NCBI RefSeq assembly: GCF_900099705.1 | Contig: NZ_LT629695.1 | Span: 1,116,001 to 1,180,000 of the forward strand | Reading direction: 5' to 3' | DNA: 64,000 bases | From: Agrococcus jejuensis | Lineage (GTDB): Bacteria; Actinomycetota; Actinomycetes; Actinomycetales; Microbacteriaceae | Part shown: positions 29,127 through 37,274 of the stretch, piece by piece | Layout of the letters: each line of letters starts with the position of its first letter | Numbering within the stretch: the stretch's first letter is position 1 | Notes under the pieces: model-generated | Told to the model about the DNA's origin: nothing | The model's input: the letters and a program-made list of their open reading frames with translations, nothing else | Databases searched by the model: none | Made by a program: the position numbers and the translations under genes

Positions 29127-29127
29127 G

Positions 29128-29424
29128 CGGTCATGCTAGAGGACACCACCCCGCCGAGATCCTGGGAGCGCGACTGCCGCACCACGACCTCCGGCACCTC
29201 TACGCGTCCGGCCTCATCGCCGCCGGCTGCGACGTCGTGATCGTGCAGCGTGCGCTCGGACACTCGACGCCAACGATCACGCTCAACACGTAGCCACCTC
29301 TCGCCGACCGCAGAGGACCGCAGAGGACCGCACGCGCGCCGCGGCGGAGGACCTGGCGCGCGCGGTTTGCGGACCATCTGCGACCGGGCCCCGTGCTGCC
29401 CAGTGTTTCCGAGGTCAGCGCTAG
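29128..29424 (+). pseudogene. Tyrosine recombinase (phage integrase) C-terminal remnant, frameshifted
   Basis: Frame +1 from about 29140 reads EILGARLPHHDLRHLYASGL, then QRALGHSTPTITLNT and a TAG at 29292. These are the HxLRH and LGHS motifs of the integrase catalytic domain. In intact relatives a TYSHL segment with the nucleophilic Tyr follows. Here a 2-bp deletion turns it into a stop, and HLSPTAEDR resumes in the next frame. A 10-bp direct duplication (AGAGGACCGC twice near 29310) breaks that frame again before a tail ending at 29424. The N-terminal three quarters are missing. Confidence 0.85.
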
Positions 29425-30086
29425 TACAGGATGACCTGCTGCTCCGACGCGCTCGCGATGCCGGAGACCGTGATCGACAGGTGGTAGCTCGCGCCACCGC
29501 CGACGACCTGCTCGCGCGGCGACGCGCACGTCTCGGGCGACGAGGCCGTGCGGTCCCACGTGACCGGCAGCGTGCGCTGCGGCACGCCTGGCGCGAGCTC
29601 GACGATCTGGTCGACCTCGTCGACGGGGCAGTCGTCGGAGCGGTAGACGACCTGGTCGCCCGTGCGCACCTGGTACGACTGCTGCGTCGTGCCCACGTTG
29701 AGCCTGCACGGGTCGCCCGACACGTTCTGGATCTGGAACGACATCTGCACCTGCTGCCCCGCCGCGTACGTCACCGCATCGGTGATGGGCGTGATGAGCA
29801 GCTGCTCGGGCGTGCACGCGGCCGAGCCGTCGCCCTCCTCGGGGATGCCACCGATCGGCGTGTACGGCGGCGCGTCGGTCGGGCTCGGCGTCGGCGTGGG
29901 GGTCGGCGAGGGCGTCGTGGATGCGCTGGGCGCGGGATCGGCGGATGCGTCGCCCGACGCATCCCACGGCCGCCACATGAGCGCGATCACCACCAGGGCC
30001 GCGACCACGAGCAGCGTCAGCAGCGCGAGGGTGCGACGTCGACGAGCGACGGCCTGCCGCCGCCTGCGCTCCCGATCCGTCGTCAC
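29421..30086 (-). CDS. Membrane-anchored secreted protein with Thr/Pro linker
   Basis: 221 residues. A basic N-terminus (RERRRRQAVARRRR) precedes one helix TLALLTLLVVAALVVIAL (about 18-36), so the rest faces outside. A Ser/Thr/Pro linker spans about 50-75. The C-terminal beta-sandwich-like domain has two Cys pairs (AACTPEQLLI, DPCRLNV, DDCPVDE, ETCASPREQ) and resembles DUF4232-like extracellular domains. Role unknown. Its stop overlaps the end of the integrase remnant. Confidence 0.7.
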   Translation of the reverse strand: MTTDRERRRRQAVARRRRTLALLTLLVVAALVVIALMWRPWDASGDASADPAPSASTTPSPTPTPTPSPTDAPPYTPIGGIPEEGDGSAACTPEQLLITPITDAVTYAAGQQVQMSFQIQNVSGDPCRLNVGTTQQSYQVRTGDQVVYRSDDCPVDEVDQIVELAPGVPQRTLPVTWDRTASSPETCASPREQVVGGGASYHLSITVSGIASASEQQVILY

Positions 30087-30113
30087 CTGCCAAGGGTAGG
30101 CGGCGACAGGGCT

Positions 30114-30614
30114 CTAGAGGCGCTTCACCATGCGGGTGTTGCCGAGCGTGTTCTGCTTCACGTGCGCCAGGTCGAGGAACTCGGCGATGCCGTCGTCGTT
30201 CGAGCGCAGCAGCTGCTGGAACACGTCGGGCGGCACGATCTCCTCCGCGACGGCCTCGAAGCCGTGGCGGCCGAAGAAGTCGGTCTCGAACGTGAGGCAG
30301 AAGAGGCGCGTGAGGCCCAGGTCGGCGGCGCGCGCCTGCAGCGCCTCGAGGATGACGTGGCCCACGCCCTTGCCGTGCACGTCGTCGGTGACGGCGATCG
30401 TGCGGATCTCGCCGAGGTCCTCCCACATGACGTGCAGCGCGCCGCAGCCGACGACGCGGCCGTCGACCTCGGCGACCACGAACTCCTGCACCGCCTCGAA
30501 CAGCGTCACGAGCTCCTTGCCCAGCAGGATGCGTCGCTGCACGTACGGCTCGATGAGGTCGCGCATGGCGCGGACGTCGCCCGTGCGGGCATGGCGGACG
30601 GCGACTTCGGGCAT
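30114..30614 (-). CDS. argA: Amino-acid N-acetyltransferase (ArgA type)
   Basis: 166 residues. A short GNAT-type glutamate N-acetyltransferase as found in actinobacteria, lacking the amino-acid kinase domain of the E. coli enzyme. Typical segments are VRHARTGDVRAMRDLIEPYV, IRTIAVTDDVHGKGVGHVIL (acetyl-CoA loop), LTFETDFFGRHGFE and KQNTLGNTRMVKRL at the C-terminus. It catalyses the first step of arginine synthesis. No arg operon is adjacent. Confidence 0.88.
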   Translation of the reverse strand: MPEVAVRHARTGDVRAMRDLIEPYVQRRILLGKELVTLFEAVQEFVVAEVDGRVVGCGALHVMWEDLGEIRTIAVTDDVHGKGVGHVILEALQARAADLGLTRLFCLTFETDFFGRHGFEAVAEEIVPPDVFQQLLRSNDDGIAEFLDLAHVKQNTLGNTRMVKRL

Positions 30615-30654
30615 GCATCCACGCTAGCCCCGGTGGGATGCGGGGGCGGACACC

Positions 30655-30820
30655 CCAGCAGCTGGTCGAGGAGCGCGCGAGCGCAGCGAGCACGCGTCAC
30701 GAGACCTCGTGACGTGCGCGCTCGACGCGACCATGCGCATGGCTGGGCGGGAGCGGCGAGTCGCGTGGTCTCGTGACGCGGGCTCGCCCAGGGGCTCGCG
30801 CGCTCCTCGACCAGCTGGAG
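30655..30820. repeat. Long palindromic intergenic element A, copy 2
   Basis: Ends CAGCAGCTGGTCGAGGAGCG (30656) and CGCTCCTCGACCAGCTGGAG (30801) are inverted copies. The inner inverted pair GCGTCACGAGACC / GGTCTCGTGACGC is conserved with copy 1. Much of the internal sequence (CTCGACGCGACCATGCGC) is almost identical to copy 1. It lies between the divergent argA and histidine kinase genes. Confidence 0.87.
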
Positions 30821-30845
30821 GAAGGGCGGCTGCTAGCGTCGCCGC

Positions 30846-31793
30846 ATGCGCGTCGTCGACCGGGTGGGGGCTGCCCTCACGGCGGCGCTCGTCGCATCCG
30901 AGACGCCTCCGCCACCGTCGACGCTCGTCGGCATCGTGGGCGAGGCGATCGGCGCCGACCGGTGCGAGCTGCGCCTCGGCACGAAGGCGCTCAGCTGGAG
31001 CGCGCACGATGCCCCGGCGCACGCGCAGGAGGCGACGCTCGTGCTCGGCACGAGCCCCGACGTCGTCGCGACCGTCGCGCCCGCGCACGTCATGCCGTCG
31101 CCCGAGGCGTGGCAGCCGCTGCTGCTGCTGCTCACGCCGTACGCGGCCGAGGACGCCACGTGGCATGCGCGGCGCAGGCAGCAGGAGGCCGCGGGCCGCA
31201 TCGACGACGTGCGGTGGCGCGCATCCGCCGACATGGAGCACGAGCGTCGGCGCCTCGAGCGCGACCTGCACGACGGCGCCCAGCACCACCTCGTGGCGTT
31301 GCGCATGGCGCTCGCGCTCGCCGACCACCGGCGCGACCAGCCCGACGCCGAGGCGCGCATCGCGGCGCTCGGCGCGCAGCTCGACGCCGCCGAGGAGCTG
31401 CTCATCTCGACGGCGCGCGGCGTGCTGCCGAAGTCGCTCGCGAGCACGGGCCTGCACGGCGCGCTGCGTGCGCTCGAGGCGACCGACGTCATCGTGCAGG
31501 CCGACATCCCCCGGCTCATGCCCGCGGTCGAGTCGGCGCTGTACTACCTGGCGCTCGAGGCCGTGAGCAACGCGCACAAGCACGCGCCCGGCGCGACGAT
31601 CGTCGTCGAGGCGCGGCTCGACGCCGAGCGGGCGCTCGTCGAGGTGCGCGACGACGGCCCCGGCTTCGTCGTCGGCGACGACGTTGGCGGCCTGTCGTAC
31701 CTCGCGGATCGGATCGAGGCGATCGACGGCACGCTCGAGGTGCGGTCGGCGCCCGGCGCGGGCACGACCGTCACCGCATCCGTGCCGTACTGA
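30846..31793 (+). CDS. NarL-type sensor histidine kinase (soluble)
   Basis: 315 residues without membrane helices. The first ~120 residues may be a degenerate sensory domain. The dimerisation/phosphoacceptor motif ERRRLERDLHDGAQHHLVAL places the phospho-His at residue 142. The ATPase part has LALEAVSNAHKHAPGA (N box), VRDDGPGFVVG (G box) and GTLEVRSAPGAGTTVTASVP. It is therefore a catalytically complete HisKA_3/HATPase kinase. No response regulator is on its strand; the convergent regulator at 33555 is the likely partner. Confidence 0.9.
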   Translation: MRVVDRVGAALTAALVASETPPPPSTLVGIVGEAIGADRCELRLGTKALSWSAHDAPAHAQEATLVLGTSPDVVATVAPAHVMPSPEAWQPLLLLLTPYAAEDATWHARRRQQEAAGRIDDVRWRASADMEHERRRLERDLHDGAQHHLVALRMALALADHRRDQPDAEARIAALGAQLDAAEELLISTARGVLPKSLASTGLHGALRALEATDVIVQADIPRLMPAVESALYYLALEAVSNAHKHAPGATIVVEARLDAERALVEVRDDGPGFVVGDDVGGLSYLADRIEAIDGTLEVRSAPGAGTTVTASVPY

Positions 31794-31803
31794 GCCGCGA
31801 GCC

Positions 31804-33558
31804 TCAGCGCACCAGCAGGCCGACGGCGCTGCGCTCGAGCACCTCGACGGCCCTGCGACCCGCGCTGCCGAGTCCCGGCCGCGCGGCGACGCGCTGCCAG
31901 TGCTCCACGGCCGCGAGCGCCGCGGCGCGCACGCGCTCCTGCTCGGCGTCGACCGGCAGGCCGAGCCGCGTGTGCAGCTCGCCGCCCTCGGCTCCTGCGA
32001 GCCGGGCGGCGGATGCGTCGACCACCGCGGGCGCCTCGCCGCGCGCGATCTCGTCGAGCAGCACGTCCTCGACGAGCTCGTGCGCGCCGGCGCGCACCTC
32101 GTCGATCTGCCACCGCAGGTCGACGGCGTCGTCGTCGGCGGCGTGCTCCGCGAGTCGTTCGAGCACGCGACGCGCGGCGAGCACGGGCGCGCGGGCCGCG
32201 AGCTCGGCGACGGCCTCGGCGGGCGCGATGCCGTCGCGGAACAGCAGCTGCCCCGGTCGCAGCCGAGCGGCGAATCCCGGTCGCGGCGCGAGCGCGCACA
32301 CCACGGCGTCGATCGCGCCCCAGCGGCCGTCGCGCGCGCGGATCTCGTCGGCGAGCGCCACGTCGGGCGCCGCATCGCACAGCACCGTCTGCACGCCGGG
32401 CATCGGCGCGGGCAGCGGCCCCTGCACGACGAGCAGCACGATCGGCGCGACGAGCGCGTCGCGGCACGCCTCGCGCTCGTCGTCGCCGAGCGCCGCGACC
32501 TCGACGAGCGTCGCGACCCTGCCGTGCACGGGCCGCGCGGCGATCTGCCGGTTGCCGATCGGCAGCGACGTCACCTCGCCGCGGTCGGGCATCGTCACGG
32601 TGACCTCGACGCCGGCGTCTCCCTCGCGCACGCGGGCGACGAGCTCGCCGCCGAGCGACGCGATGCGCTCGGCGTCGGCGACGAGCAGGCGCGCGACGGC
32701 AGGGCCATCGAGCGGCGTCGTGCTCGCGACCGTCGCGACGAGCGCGGCCCCGTGGTGCAGCGCCACGGTCGCGGAGGCGCCGGTGCGCGCGATGGCCGTG
32801 AGCGTGCCCGCGACCGCGTGGTAGAAGCCCGACTCGATGTCCCAGCCCGCGCGGCGGCCCAGGTCGCCGACGACGTCGACGGGCACCGGCAGCGCCGCGG
32901 CGAGCTCGCGCAGCGTCTCCTCGACGCCGCGATCGGGCAGCATCGCAGGGAACACGCCGCGCACGGCGTCGCGCAGGTCGTCGATCAGCCGGTCGGCGAA
33001 CGCGTGGATGGCAGGCCACTCGAGCGAGTCGGCCGGAGCGGCGAGCATCTCGCGCAGACCGGCGAGGTCGTGCACCGTCGCCGTCGTGATGGTCTCGACG
33101 AGGCGGATGCGCTCGCCCTCGCGCACGCGCGCGGCGCGCACCTGCGCGCGCTCCGCATCCGTCTCGCGCTGCAGCGCGTCGCGTCGTGCGCGATCGAGCG
33201 TGCGCATGCTGCGGGCGGCGCGCACGGTGGCGCCGAGCCACGCGCACGTCTCGTCGACGAGGCGGCGACGACGCGCGGCCGCGAGGTCGGGGGCGGGCCG
33301 GATCTCGAGCACGCCGACGCCGGGCACGAGATGCCGGTCGGGCTCGGCGTGCGACGGGACCGCGCCCTCCTCGATCCACGCGGCGATCTGCTGGTGGTGA
33401 CCGTCGGCGAAGCGGCGCAGCAGCCGCAGCTGCGGTGCCACGGCCCCGCGCACCGTCAGCCCGCGCGCGAGGTTCTCGAGCAGCGCGAGCGCCAGCGCCT
33501 CGCGCGGGGTCGTCGCGAGCACCTCGACGACGTCGCGCGGGGCTGCCTGCGCCGTCAT
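31804..33558 (-). CDS. Degenerate histidine-kinase-like protein with C-terminal extension
   Basis: 584 residues. A middle part aligns with the NarL-type kinase next door: GERIRLVETITTATVHDLAG at the phosphoacceptor helix, RGVFPAMLPDRGVEETLREL, ESGFYHAVAGTLTAIARTGA at the N box, and LVADAERIASLGGELVARVR near the end of the ATPase fold. The phospho-His position is Thr and the Asn of the N box is lost, so it is probably a pseudokinase. About 240 C-terminal residues form an unrecognised Ala/Asp/Arg-rich domain. The ATG overlaps the response regulator stop (ATGA). Confidence 0.7.
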   Translation of the reverse strand: MTAQAAPRDVVEVLATTPREALALALLENLARGLTVRGAVAPQLRLLRRFADGHHQQIAAWIEEGAVPSHAEPDRHLVPGVGVLEIRPAPDLAAARRRRLVDETCAWLGATVRAARSMRTLDRARRDALQRETDAERAQVRAARVREGERIRLVETITTATVHDLAGLREMLAAPADSLEWPAIHAFADRLIDDLRDAVRGVFPAMLPDRGVEETLRELAAALPVPVDVVGDLGRRAGWDIESGFYHAVAGTLTAIARTGASATVALHHGAALVATVASTTPLDGPAVARLLVADAERIASLGGELVARVREGDAGVEVTVTMPDRGEVTSLPIGNRQIAARPVHGRVATLVEVAALGDDEREACRDALVAPIVLLVVQGPLPAPMPGVQTVLCDAAPDVALADEIRARDGRWGAIDAVVCALAPRPGFAARLRPGQLLFRDGIAPAEAVAELAARAPVLAARRVLERLAEHAADDDAVDLRWQIDEVRAGAHELVEDVLLDEIARGEAPAVVDASAARLAGAEGGELHTRLGLPVDAEQERVRAAALAAVEHWQRVAARPGLGSAGRRAVEVLERSAVGLLVR

Positions 33559-34226
33559 CGGCCCGAGCCGTCGACCTTCTGCGCCTGCAGGTAGCTGAGC
33601 ACGGCGAGCACCCTGCGGTGGTGCATCGTCGCGTCCTCGGGGATGCCGAGCTTCACGAACAGCGACGCGACATGCTTCTCGACGGCCTTCACCGACACGA
33701 AGAGCTCCTCGGCGATCGAACGATTCGCCCGGCCCTCCGCCATGAGTCGCAGCACGTCGAGCTCGCGCTCGCCGAGGGCGCCGATCGCGCCGTCGCGGTG
33801 CTCGCCGATCTCGACGAGCCGCGACGCGAGCACCGGCTCGATGACGATCTCGCGGGCGAGGATGCGCTCGAGGGTGTCGTTGAGCATCTGCACGCTCGCG
33901 ATGCGCTCCTTGAGGCGGTAGCCGATGCCCTCGGTGCCGATCGACAGCATCGTGCGCAGGTAGTGCGACTCGGCGTAGTGCGACAGCAGCAGCAGCCCGA
34001 TCTGCGGGTGCTGGGCGCGGATCCGCGCGGCCGTCGACAGCCCGCCCTCGTCGCCGGGCGGCATGCGGATGTCGAGCACGGCGATGTCGACGTCGTGCTC
34101 GCCGAGCATCGCGAGCAGCTGGTCGCCGTCGTCGAGCGCCGCCACGACCTCGTGGCCGGCGGCGTCGAGCAGCATGACGAGGCCCTCGCGGAAGAGCGTG
34201 CCGTCGTCGGCGATCGCGACCCGCAT
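33555..34226 (-). CDS. LuxR/NarL-family response regulator
   Basis: 223 residues. The receiver domain has the acidic pair IADDGTLFREG, the phospho-Asp in VLDIRMPPGDEGG (about residue 52) and the Lys in RLKERIASV. The DNA-binding part is LGERELDVLRLMAEGRANRS and VSVKAVEKHVASLFVKLGI. It is the first gene of a coupled pair with the kinase-like protein. Targets unknown. Confidence 0.92.
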   Translation of the reverse strand: MRVAIADDGTLFREGLVMLLDAAGHEVVAALDDGDQLLAMLGEHDVDIAVLDIRMPPGDEGGLSTAARIRAQHPQIGLLLLSHYAESHYLRTMLSIGTEGIGYRLKERIASVQMLNDTLERILAREIVIEPVLASRLVEIGEHRDGAIGALGERELDVLRLMAEGRANRSIAEELFVSVKAVEKHVASLFVKLGIPEDATMHHRRVLAVLSYLQAQKVDGSGR

Positions 34227-34355
34227 CGCAGCCCCCTCCGCAGCCCTCGCATGCCCGCGGCCACGGGCCCGAAGTTCAGCCTATGGGGACCCTGCCTCGG
34301 GAGAGACGCCACACCCGCGTCACATCGGTCGTCTATCGTCTGCTCCGTGGGACCC

Positions 34356-36329
34356 ATGCGATATTCCATCGGCGTAGACCTCGGCACGACCTCCCTCGCG
34401 GTCGCGATCGGCGACGACCTGGGCACGCGCGCCGCCCAGCTGTCGCCGGTGCTCACGGAGCCGTCGGTCGCCTTCTGCTCCGCCGATGGCACGATCCTCA
34501 CCGGCCAGGCAGCGCTCGACGCCGCCGACGGCGACGGCGACGAGACGAGGCTCGTGCGCGGGTTCAAGCGCCGCCTCGGCGACCCGACGCCGATCATCGT
34601 CGGCGGCGTGGGCTTCGCACCCGAGGCGCTCATGGCCGCGCAGCTGCGCGACGTCGTGACGCAGATCACCGAGCTGCAGGGCGAGGCGCCCGCGCACGTC
34701 GTGCTCACGTGCCCGGCCGCGTGGGGCCCCTACCGACGCGAGCAGTTCGCGCAGATCGCCGAGCTCTCGGGCGTCGCGATCGACGAGATCGTCACCGAGC
34801 CCGTCGCGACCGCGACGTCGGTGTCGCGCGAGCGGCCCCTCGACGACGGCGCGATCGTCGCCGTCTTCGACCTCGGCGGCCGCACGTTCGACGCGACCGT
34901 GCTGCGGATGGGCGCGGAGGGCCTCGAGGTGCTCGGCAGCCCCGAGGGCGTGGAGCACCTCGGCGGCGACGACTTCGACGACGCCGTGCGCGGCCTGCTC
35001 GACCAGCGCGTCGGCGGACGCATCTCGGCGCTCGACGCCGCGAAGCCCGACGAGGCGGCGACGCTCGCCGCGATCGACGAGGCGTGCACGCTCGCCAAGG
35101 AGGCGCTGTCGGTGCGCGAGGAGACGGTCGTGCGCCTGCCGCTCGACGGCGCCGACCATCCGATCACCATCATGCGCGCCGACCTCGAGCGCGCCATCCG
35201 CCCCGCCGTGGGCCTCGCGGTCGCCGCACTGCTGCGCACGATCCACTCGGCAGGCATCGACGCGGATGCCGTCTCGACCGTGATCCTCGCGGGCGGCTCG
35301 TCGCGCATCCCGCTCGTGGCCGAGGAGGTCGCGAGCATCGGCAGGCCCGTCGCCGCGACGCACCACCCCAAGTTCACCGTCGCGCTCGGCGCGGCCGAGC
35401 GGGCGCGCACGATCGCGGCGCAGGCGCTCGCCGGCGACGGCGAGGTCGCGCCCGTCGCGGCGCCCACGTTCACGTCGTCGATCACCGTGCCGACCTCGGC
35501 GCCCACGGCCCCGGCGGCTGCGCGCGGGCCGTGGCGCCCGCGCATCCACCGCGGATACGCGCTCGTCGCCGGCGTCGCGGTCGCCGCGCTCATCGCCGGC
35601 GCGATCGTCGTCGGCGCCATGCTGGGCCGCGCGGGCGGCCTCGACGCCGCGACGCCCGACGCCAACGCGCAGCCGCAGTCGAGCGAGCAGGCCGGCGCCG
35701 AGCCGAGCGTGCCGCCCACCCTCACCGCCACGGCGGCGCCCGTGCCCGCGAGCGCGCAGGACGAGACGGAGGCGACCGTCGCGTCGCCCGTCTTCACCGG
35801 CGGCAGCTCGACGGCTGGGCTCGACTGGTTCATCCAGTCGGCCGACCCGTCGGGCGCGTGGGGCCTCACGCCCCTGCTCGACGGCGAGGCCATCCGCCCG
35901 AACCTCACCCTCACGCAGTCCGACGGCGGCCTGCGGGCGCAGTGGACGAGCGGCGGCCCCGCCCAGCTCTACGCGCAGACGCTCGGCGAGCCCCTCGACC
36001 TCAGCGAGATCGCCGACGACGACGGCGCGCTCGTGTTCGACGTCACGATCAACGCCGGCACCGCCGAGCACCTCGAGATCGCCACGCACTGCGGCTACCC
36101 GTGCGGCGGCTCCGTCGACATGACGAGCGTGGTCGCCGGCATCGGCCAGGGCGAGACGGTGCACGTCATCATCCCCGTCGAGTGCTTCACGGCGTCGGGC
36201 CTGCTGCCCGAGGCCGTCGACACCCCCTTCCTCGCCCTCGGCTCGGGCGACGTCGACATGACGTTCCGCGAGATCCGCTGGGAGAACCTCGCGGGCGCCG
36301 ACCCTGCGGCGGTGCGCTGCGGGCCATGA
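34356..36329 (+). CDS. Hsp70-type ATPase domain fused through a membrane helix to an ectodomain
   Basis: 657 residues from the ATG at 34356; an in-frame GTG three codons upstream is possible. The N-terminal ~370 residues carry the Hsp70/actin ATPase signatures: GVDLGTTSLAVAIG (phosphate 1), VFDLGGRTFDATVL (phosphate 2) and VILAGGSSRIPLVAEE (adenosine). A basic Pro-rich linker, one membrane helix (about 402-427, ALVAGVAVAALIAGAIVVGA) and a Ser/Thr/Pro stalk follow. The last ~170 residues form a Cys-containing, beta-rich external domain. The peptide-binding domain of DnaK is absent. It lies next to an ECF sigma factor and the type VII locus. Confidence 0.85.
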   Translation: MRYSIGVDLGTTSLAVAIGDDLGTRAAQLSPVLTEPSVAFCSADGTILTGQAALDAADGDGDETRLVRGFKRRLGDPTPIIVGGVGFAPEALMAAQLRDVVTQITELQGEAPAHVVLTCPAAWGPYRREQFAQIAELSGVAIDEIVTEPVATATSVSRERPLDDGAIVAVFDLGGRTFDATVLRMGAEGLEVLGSPEGVEHLGGDDFDDAVRGLLDQRVGGRISALDAAKPDEAATLAAIDEACTLAKEALSVREETVVRLPLDGADHPITIMRADLERAIRPAVGLAVAALLRTIHSAGIDADAVSTVILAGGSSRIPLVAEEVASIGRPVAATHHPKFTVALGAAERARTIAAQALAGDGEVAPVAAPTFTSSITVPTSAPTAPAAARGPWRPRIHRGYALVAGVAVAALIAGAIVVGAMLGRAGGLDAATPDANAQPQSSEQAGAEPSVPPTLTATAAPVPASAQDETEATVASPVFTGGSSTAGLDWFIQSADPSGAWGLTPLLDGEAIRPNLTLTQSDGGLRAQWTSGGPAQLYAQTLGEPLDLSEIADDDGALVFDVTINAGTAEHLEIATHCGYPCGGSVDMTSVVAGIGQGETVHVIIPVECFTASGLLPEAVDTPFLALGSGDVDMTFREIRWENLAGADPAAVRCGP

Positions 36330-36335
36330 CGGGCA

Positions 36336-36353
36336 GGTAGGGACACCCCTACC
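36336..36353 (+). terminator. Short hairpin after the Hsp70-like gene
   Basis: A 7-bp stem GGTAGGG / CCCTACC with loop ACAC sits just after the stop codon at 36329. There is no T-tract, so it is a weak candidate for termination or transcript protection. The leader of the sigma factor gene (to 36458) follows. Confidence 0.35.
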
Positions 36354-36458
36354 CGCGGCGTCGGGATGACAGCCCGAGCGGGGGGATGAGCCCAGAGACA
36401 CCGCCTTCGCGCGGTCGGACGATCGAGAGAGACGTCGACCGACGGGAAGGACGCGCTC

Positions 36459-37004
36459 ATGGCCATCGCCGCAGCACCCCGCAGGACCACCACCGAGGAC
36501 ACGAGGGCGTTCGACGCACTCGTCGCCACGCACCGACCGGGGCTCGTGCGCTACGCCACGCGGCTCATGAGCGGCGACGTCGCCGCCGCCGAGGACGTCG
36601 CGCAGGAGACCATGCTGCGCGCCTGGAAGCACCTCGACCGGCTCACCGAGCAGCAGGGATCCGTGCGCGGCTGGCTCACGCGCGTCGCCCACAACATCGC
36701 CATGGACCAGCACCGCGCCCGCCGCTCGCGCCCGACCGAGATCGCCTGGACCGAGTTCGACGAGGAGCGCGCCGCGTCGCTCGACGACCCTGCCCGCGAG
36801 GTCGAGGACCGCGTGCTCGTGACCGAGCTGCTCGCGCACGTCTCGCCCATCCACCGCTCGACCCTCGCCGAGGTGTACCTCAGCGACCAGACCGCCGCCG
36901 CGGCCGCCGCGCGGCTCGGCGTGCCCGTGGGCACCGTGAAGAGCCGCGTGTTCCACGCGCTGCGCACCATGCGCACGCAGGGCGGGGCGGCGCTGGCTGC
37001 CTGA
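36459..37004 (+). CDS. ECF RNA polymerase sigma factor
   Basis: 181 residues. Region 2 is visible at FDALVATHRPGLVRYATRLM and AEDVAQETMLRAWKHLDRLT followed by GWLTRVAHNIAMDQHRARRS. Region 4 is at HVSPIHRSTLAEVYLSDQTA and RLGVPVGTVKSRVFHALRTM. The size and motif order fit the SigL-like actinobacterial ECF group. Such genes are usually followed by an anti-sigma gene; here the next gene is convergent and none is seen. A 13-bp-stem terminator follows at once. Confidence 0.92.
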   Translation: MAIAAAPRRTTTEDTRAFDALVATHRPGLVRYATRLMSGDVAAAEDVAQETMLRAWKHLDRLTEQQGSVRGWLTRVAHNIAMDQHRARRSRPTEIAWTEFDEERAASLDDPAREVEDRVLVTELLAHVSPIHRSTLAEVYLSDQTAAAAAARLGVPVGTVKSRVFHALRTMRTQGGAALAA

Positions 37005-37020
37005 CGCGACTCGCTCGACG

Positions 37021-37050
37021 GATGCCCGCCAGGTGCGCCTGGCGGGCATC
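37021..37050 (+). terminator. Strong hairpin after the sigma factor gene
   Basis: GATGCCCGCCAGG and its exact complement CCTGGCGGGCATC enclose the 4-nt loop TGCG, giving a 13-bp perfect stem. It begins 17 nt after the sigma factor stop and is followed by GTCGTGTG, a weak T-containing tail. It probably ends this transcript. Confidence 0.8.
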
Positions 37051-37077
37051 GTCGTGTGCGGGGGGTCGCCGCTCCCC

Positions 37078-37241
37078 CACCAGCTGGTCGAGGAGCGCGC
37101 GAGCCGCCAGGCGAGCACGCGTCACGAGACCACGCGACCGCCGCTCCTGCCCAGCCGCGCGCCTGGTCGCGTCGAGCGGGTGCGTCGCGTGGTCTCGTGA
37201 CGGCTCCTCGCTGCGCTCGGGGCCCCCTCGACCAGCTGCTG
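37078..37241. repeat. Long palindromic intergenic element A, copy 3
   Basis: Ends CACCAGCTGGTCGAGGAGCG and CCCCTCGACCAGCTGCTGG are inverted copies. The inner pair GCGTCACGAGACCA / TGGTCTCGTGACG is present. It resembles copies at 5132 and 30655 but the centre is partly rearranged. It fills the gap between the sigma factor and the convergent end of the type VII gene set. Confidence 0.85.
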
Positions 37242-37274
37242 GGGCGCTCCGCCGCGACGGCAGCGATCAGCGGC

